DNA of 17,874 bases. It comes from Verrucomicrobiota bacterium (GTDB lineage: Bacteria; Verrucomicrobiota; Verrucomicrobiia; Verrucomicrobiales; DEV007). The stretch is from assembly GCA_027618625.1 (NCBI GenBank), contig JAQCER010000005.1, positions 1 through 17,874 of the forward strand. The letters are read 5' to 3'. Of this stretch, positions 14,973 through 17,874 are shown one piece after another (positions within the stretch are counted from its first letter, which is position 1; each line of letters opens with the position of its first letter). Both the position numbers and the translations under genes were made by a program. The notes below the pieces were generated by a model. The model saw only the letters and a list, made by a program, of their open reading frames with translations, did no database searches and had not been told where the DNA came from.

Positions 14973-17270
14973 TTACAAGAGTATGAAGGCGTCGCCTTCA
15001 TTTGCGTGTGGGGCTTCTTCGATGGATCCGATTATGGCGGTGTCGGGATAGCCTGCGGCGAGAAGTGATGCAACGCAGTGGGCGGTTTCTTCCATGGGCA
15101 CCATGGCGAGGAGGCCGCCGGAAGTTTGCGGATCGAAGAGCAACGGATAGGCGGGGTGCTGGGCGATCGCTGCTGGGGTGTCCAGGCCGTGCATGGCGCG
15201 ACTGTTCTGCCGGTGAAGGGAACTGAGAATTCCTCCGCTGGCGGTGTCGATCGCGCCGTCGAGCAGTGGGATGGTGTCGATTTCGAGGCGGGCGATTCTG
15301 CGGAGCGGGCGCAACATTTCCAGCAAATGCCCGGCCAGGCCGAAGCCTGTGACATCGGTGCAGGCGCTGGCGTGGTGTTGGCGCAGGATCTTCGATGCAG
15401 CGAAATTGGACAGGCACATGGAGGCAATGGCGGAATCGATCCAGCGCCCGCGGGCCTTCAGTCGCATGGCGGCAGCGAAGAGGGTGCCGGTGCCGATCGC
15501 CTTGGTCAGAATGATCGAGTGCCCCGGGGCGGGCGTCGATTTTTCCATGGTGCTGCCGGGCGCGGCAAAGCCGTTACAGGTCAACCCTAACGCTAACACA
15601 TTGCCCTCAGCCGTGTGTCCGCCGTAGAGTGCGGCTCCGGTTTCCTCCAGCACATCGACTACGCCGGACAGGAGCTGGAACAGTGTTTCTCCAGCGACGG
15701 TATCGGAAGCGAACGGCACCAGCGCGGTGGCCAGAGCGCTGTGAGGCTGGGCGCCCATGGCGAAAATATCGCTGAAACAATGCAGCGTGGCGATGCGCCC
15801 GAAGAGCAACGGATCATCGATCAGCGCTGGCAGGTAGTCGACCGTCTGCACCATCTCCATTCCGCTCGGCACGGCGAACACGGCCGCATCTTCGGCATGA
15901 TCGAGCAGGGCAAGGGCCGGGCTGCCCGAACGCTCGCTCCGCAGGCGATCGAGCGCTCCCGTGAGGATGCCGCTGCCGACCTTTGCCGCACAGCCAAGGC
16001 ACCGCATCTGTGACCGTCGGCGCAGCTCCGAGACTTCGTCCGCCAGCGAATCCCTGCGCGCCACGGTGGTTGACTCCGGCGTCTCTGTCATCCCAGGCAT
16101 CAGCGGCAAGTCCTCAAATTTCCGCATGAACCGTCGATCGATCCAATCCTTCAGCTGCCACATCAGCGGCGATCGCCAGGCGAGAAACTTGCGCGAGGCA
16201 ACGGCTTCACCGTTTTCCCCGTTGGCCGTTCCGATCAGGCTGAGGAACTCCTTCTGCGGACGATAGGGGCGCAGTGGCTCGCCATTGAAATAGTGCCGCA
16301 AGTTGTCGAGGAGGGGCTTGGCCATGCGCACCGCGAAAACTCCGGACTTCGGCCGCGGCTTGCCTTCAATGGTGGCGGCATCGCCAGCGCCGAACACGAA
16401 CGGATGCGACACCGATTGCAATGTCGGCGACACTAACAGAAACCCAGCGGCATCGGTCTTGAGGCCGGACTTGCGTATCCACTCCGCCGGGCTGGCACTG
16501 GTGACCCAGAGCAGGTGCTCGGCTTCCACCGTTCGTCCTGAGTCGCAGACCAGTTGTCCTTTGCGCACCTCGACCACGCCTTCACCTGTGTGCACCGTGA
16601 TGCCGCGCTCGTTCAGCAGTTGGGAAAAAATGCGCCGCACCTTCGGATTGTGCGTTTCCAGAATTTCGGGTGCGCGATGCACCAGTGTGACATCACCTTT
16701 GTCACCGAGCCTTCGCTTCATGCAAAGGGCGATCTCTACGCCCCCTGCACCGCCACCGACGATGGCGATGCTCTGCTTGCTGCCACCACCCTCAGCTTCG
16801 GCGTTTGCTGTCCCGTTTGCTTTCGCGATGATGCCGTCCCACTTGCGCAACAGCGCGGGCACCGGTTTCGAACCGACGGCAAAGGCATCTGCGCCAGGCA
16901 CGTTGTCCATACTTGGCGTGCTGCCGGTATTGATGGAAACAGCGTCAAAGGCCAGCGCACTGCGGCCCTTCAGGAGCACCTTTTTTCTGGTAACATCGAT
17001 CCCGATGCATTCGGCCTGGACAAAATGAGCACCGGCGAACTGGCACAGGCGTCGCACATCGATGTGTGCTTCGTCATAAGAATAGTAACCCGCGATGAAT
17101 CCGGGAAGCATGCCCGAGTAAGGCGCGTGGGCGACATCGCTCACCACCGTGATCTGCACCCCCGCCAGTGGCTCCATGGCCAGCATGCGCAGCGCCAGCG
17201 CATGGCTGTGCCCGCCGCCGATGAAGACGAGGCTCTTCGCTGCTGGAATCGTCGGTGATGCTGAATCCAT
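14973..17270 (-). CDS. selD: Selenophosphate synthetase fused to an FAD/NAD(P) oxidoreductase
   Basis: 765 residues, ATG 17270 to TAA 14973-14975. Residues about 12-330 are a pyridine nucleotide-disulfide/NADH-dehydrogenase-like domain: FAD site FIGGGHSH at 16-23, second Rossmann motif IVGGGAGGVEI at 170-180, and FAD-ribityl motif FGAGDAA at 293-299. Residues about 415-765 are SelD: catalytic Cys427 and Lys430 in CLGCAAKVG, DHAEDAAVF, QTVDYL, SDIFAMGAQPHSALA, ALYGGHTAEG, TDVTGFGLAGHLLEM and FDPQTSGGLLA. SelD makes selenophosphate from selenide and ATP in the cytoplasm, for Sec-tRNA (and for selenouridine). Such N-terminal oxidoreductase-SelD fusions are known; the extra domain presumably helps reduce or deliver selenium. 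The catalytic residue is Cys, not Sec. It lies just upstream of the selenoprotein cluster on the same strand, separated by about 1 kb of degraded DNA. Confidence 0.96.
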   Translation of the reverse strand: MDSASPTIPAAKSLVFIGGGHSHALALRMLAMEPLAGVQITVVSDVAHAPYSGMLPGFIAGYYSYDEAHIDVRRLCQFAGAHFVQAECIGIDVTRKKVLLKGRSALAFDAVSINTGSTPSMDNVPGADAFAVGSKPVPALLRKWDGIIAKANGTANAEAEGGGSKQSIAIVGGGAGGVEIALCMKRRLGDKGDVTLVHRAPEILETHNPKVRRIFSQLLNERGITVHTGEGVVEVRKGQLVCDSGRTVEAEHLLWVTSASPAEWIRKSGLKTDAAGFLLVSPTLQSVSHPFVFGAGDAATIEGKPRPKSGVFAVRMAKPLLDNLRHYFNGEPLRPYRPQKEFLSLIGTANGENGEAVASRKFLAWRSPLMWQLKDWIDRRFMRKFEDLPLMPGMTETPESTTVARRDSLADEVSELRRRSQMRCLGCAAKVGSGILTGALDRLRSERSGSPALALLDHAEDAAVFAVPSGMEMVQTVDYLPALIDDPLLFGRIATLHCFSDIFAMGAQPHSALATALVPFASDTVAGETLFQLLSGVVDVLEETGAALYGGHTAEGNVLALGLTCNGFAAPGSTMEKSTPAPGHSIILTKAIGTGTLFAAAMRLKARGRWIDSAIASMCLSNFAASKILRQHHASACTDVTGFGLAGHLLEMLRPLRRIARLEIDTIPLLDGAIDTASGGILSSLHRQNSRAMHGLDTPAAIAQHPAYPLLFDPQTSGGLLAMVPMEETAHCVASLLAAGYPDTAIIGSIEEAPHANEGDAFILL

Positions 17271-17491
17271 CCTCGCGGCAGGCTACCTTGAATTCACCCT
17301 CAGTCTATCCGATAATGTCCCACAGAGCCGCTGCAGCCGCTGGACCATTTCCAACCAAACGGTGAAAACGCCCCATCCATTTTGGCAATTTGGTATATGT
17401 TGTAAGGTTTCCTCTGGATCGCGGGTATTTCCTGGTGACCACCCGTCGCCTGTGGCTTCCCTACTCTAGCACAATCCGGCTCAATCCCATC
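17271..17491. other. Divergent intergenic region (selD / TSP3 gene)
   Basis: This 221-bp region between divergent genes must contain at least one promoter for each. I see no clear tRNA (a tRNA-Sec was looked for), riboswitch or strong -35/-10 pair. There is no strong Shine-Dalgarno before either ATG: selD has GCGAGG directly abutting its ATG. Confidence 0.4.
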
Positions 17492-17874
17492 ATGACTAAG
17501 CACATTCCATTTCCCGCCCTTTCCTGCGCTCTGGTGCTGCTGAGCACCGCGCTTGCTTCCGCACAGACCGCGCCAGATTCACTCAATGGTAACTATTGGC
17601 TTCGGGTTCAGGCCCTCGACTCGTGGCAGTGGGAGGTCGATTCCGATGGCGATGGCATGTCGAACCGGGAGGAATATTTCGCAGGCACTGATCCACTGGA
17701 TGCGTTTTCCCTTTTGGAAACCGACATCGCGGCATCGGCTGATGGCTCGCTGTTGTTTTCCTGGGACGCCCAGCCATCCACTCGGTTCCACTTCCTCGGC
17801 TCAGGGAACCTCGTCGACTGGGAAATCCTGGGAGACCCGATCGCCGCCGACGGCGGCAGGGAGGAAATTGAGCT
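17492..17874 (+). CDS. Exported protein with TSP3-like acidic repeat (runs off right edge)
   Basis: Open from ATG 17492 to the window end (127 codons). The signal peptide MTKHIPFPALSCALVLLSTA continues LASA, with cleavage likely before QTAPDS. Residues 50-70 carry an acidic thrombospondin-3/EF-hand-like motif (VDSDGDGMSNREEYFAGTDP), as in the LamG protein. This is followed by a beta domain (GSLLFSWDAQPSTRFHFLGS, then NLVDW) resembling the C-terminal domain of that protein. It is transcribed away from selD. The function is unknown; it is probably a surface or periplasmic calcium-binding protein. Confidence 0.85.
   Translation, partial: MTKHIPFPALSCALVLLSTALASAQTAPDSLNGNYWLRVQALDSWQWEVDSDGDGMSNREEYFAGTDPLDAFSLLETDIAASADGSLLFSWDAQPSTRFHFLGSGNLVDWEILGDPIAADGGREEIE

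Noticed and set aside
17271..17491. A tRNA-Sec (selC) gene near selD
   Set aside because: I looked for a long-variable-arm tRNA with a TCA anticodon and a GGTTCGA-type T-loop on both strands and saw none; a tRNAscan or Aragorn run would settle it.
1..17874. CRISPR arrays and rRNA genes
   Set aside because: No regularly spaced repeats and no rRNA-like conserved segments were seen.

Overview
The window looks like a chromosome segment of a PVC-group bacterium, most likely Verrucomicrobiota, with Planctomycetota as the alternative. The reasons are an arylsulfatase remnant, LamG and thrombospondin-type-3 (Asp-rich) exported proteins, and large exported FG-GAP/VCBS + ASPIC/UnbV ('CRTAC1-family') proteins in a GC-rich sequence. 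No taxonomic marker gene is present, so this assignment is an inference.

Main result: a minus-strand cluster (1894-13915) encodes three large exported CRTAC1-family proteins. Each is interrupted by one in-frame TGA at the same place, the motif D-L-UGA-S-x-x-W (TGA at 12170-12172, 6852-6854 and 3868-3870). In all three, the frame before and after the TGA is the same, and family homology continues across it (FG-GAP before; FG-GAP, a GNE(R/T)N motif and ASPIC/UnbV after). A hairpin follows each TGA with its apical loop starting 18 nt downstream. Two of the three loops are GGUC, as in the E. coli fdhF SECIS. The next real gene upstream on the same strand is a selenophosphate synthetase (SelD) fused to an FAD/NAD(P) oxidoreductase. 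I read the three genes as selenoproteins of 807, 979 and 1282 residues, with Sec at positions 582, 609 and 625. A standard gene caller would split them into six ORFs. I do not know of a described selenoprotein family of this kind. Two of the three also carry a C-terminal TlpA-like thioredoxin domain with WCxxC, which suggests a periplasmic redox role.

Layout. 1-411: N-terminal part of an HTH transposase-like gene (minus, runs off the left edge). 499-1835: two truncated genes abutting near 1010-1032, the C-terminal end of an unknown protein (minus) and the C-terminal half of a sulfatase (plus). 1894-13915: the cluster, in transcription order selenoprotein A, LamG/TSP3 protein, selenoprotein B (with TlpA), selenoprotein C (lipoprotein with TlpA and TPR). 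The last three genes overlap at their stop/start codons. 13916-14972: a small degraded region with a signal-peptide ORF, an unknown ORF and a peptidase S9 scrap. 14973-17270: the selD fusion. 17492-end: start of an exported TSP3-repeat protein on the plus strand.

How it may fit together (inference): SelD supplies selenophosphate for Sec-tRNA, which would be used at the three UGA/SECIS sites. SelA, SelB and tRNA-Sec are not in this window and must lie elsewhere if the model is right.
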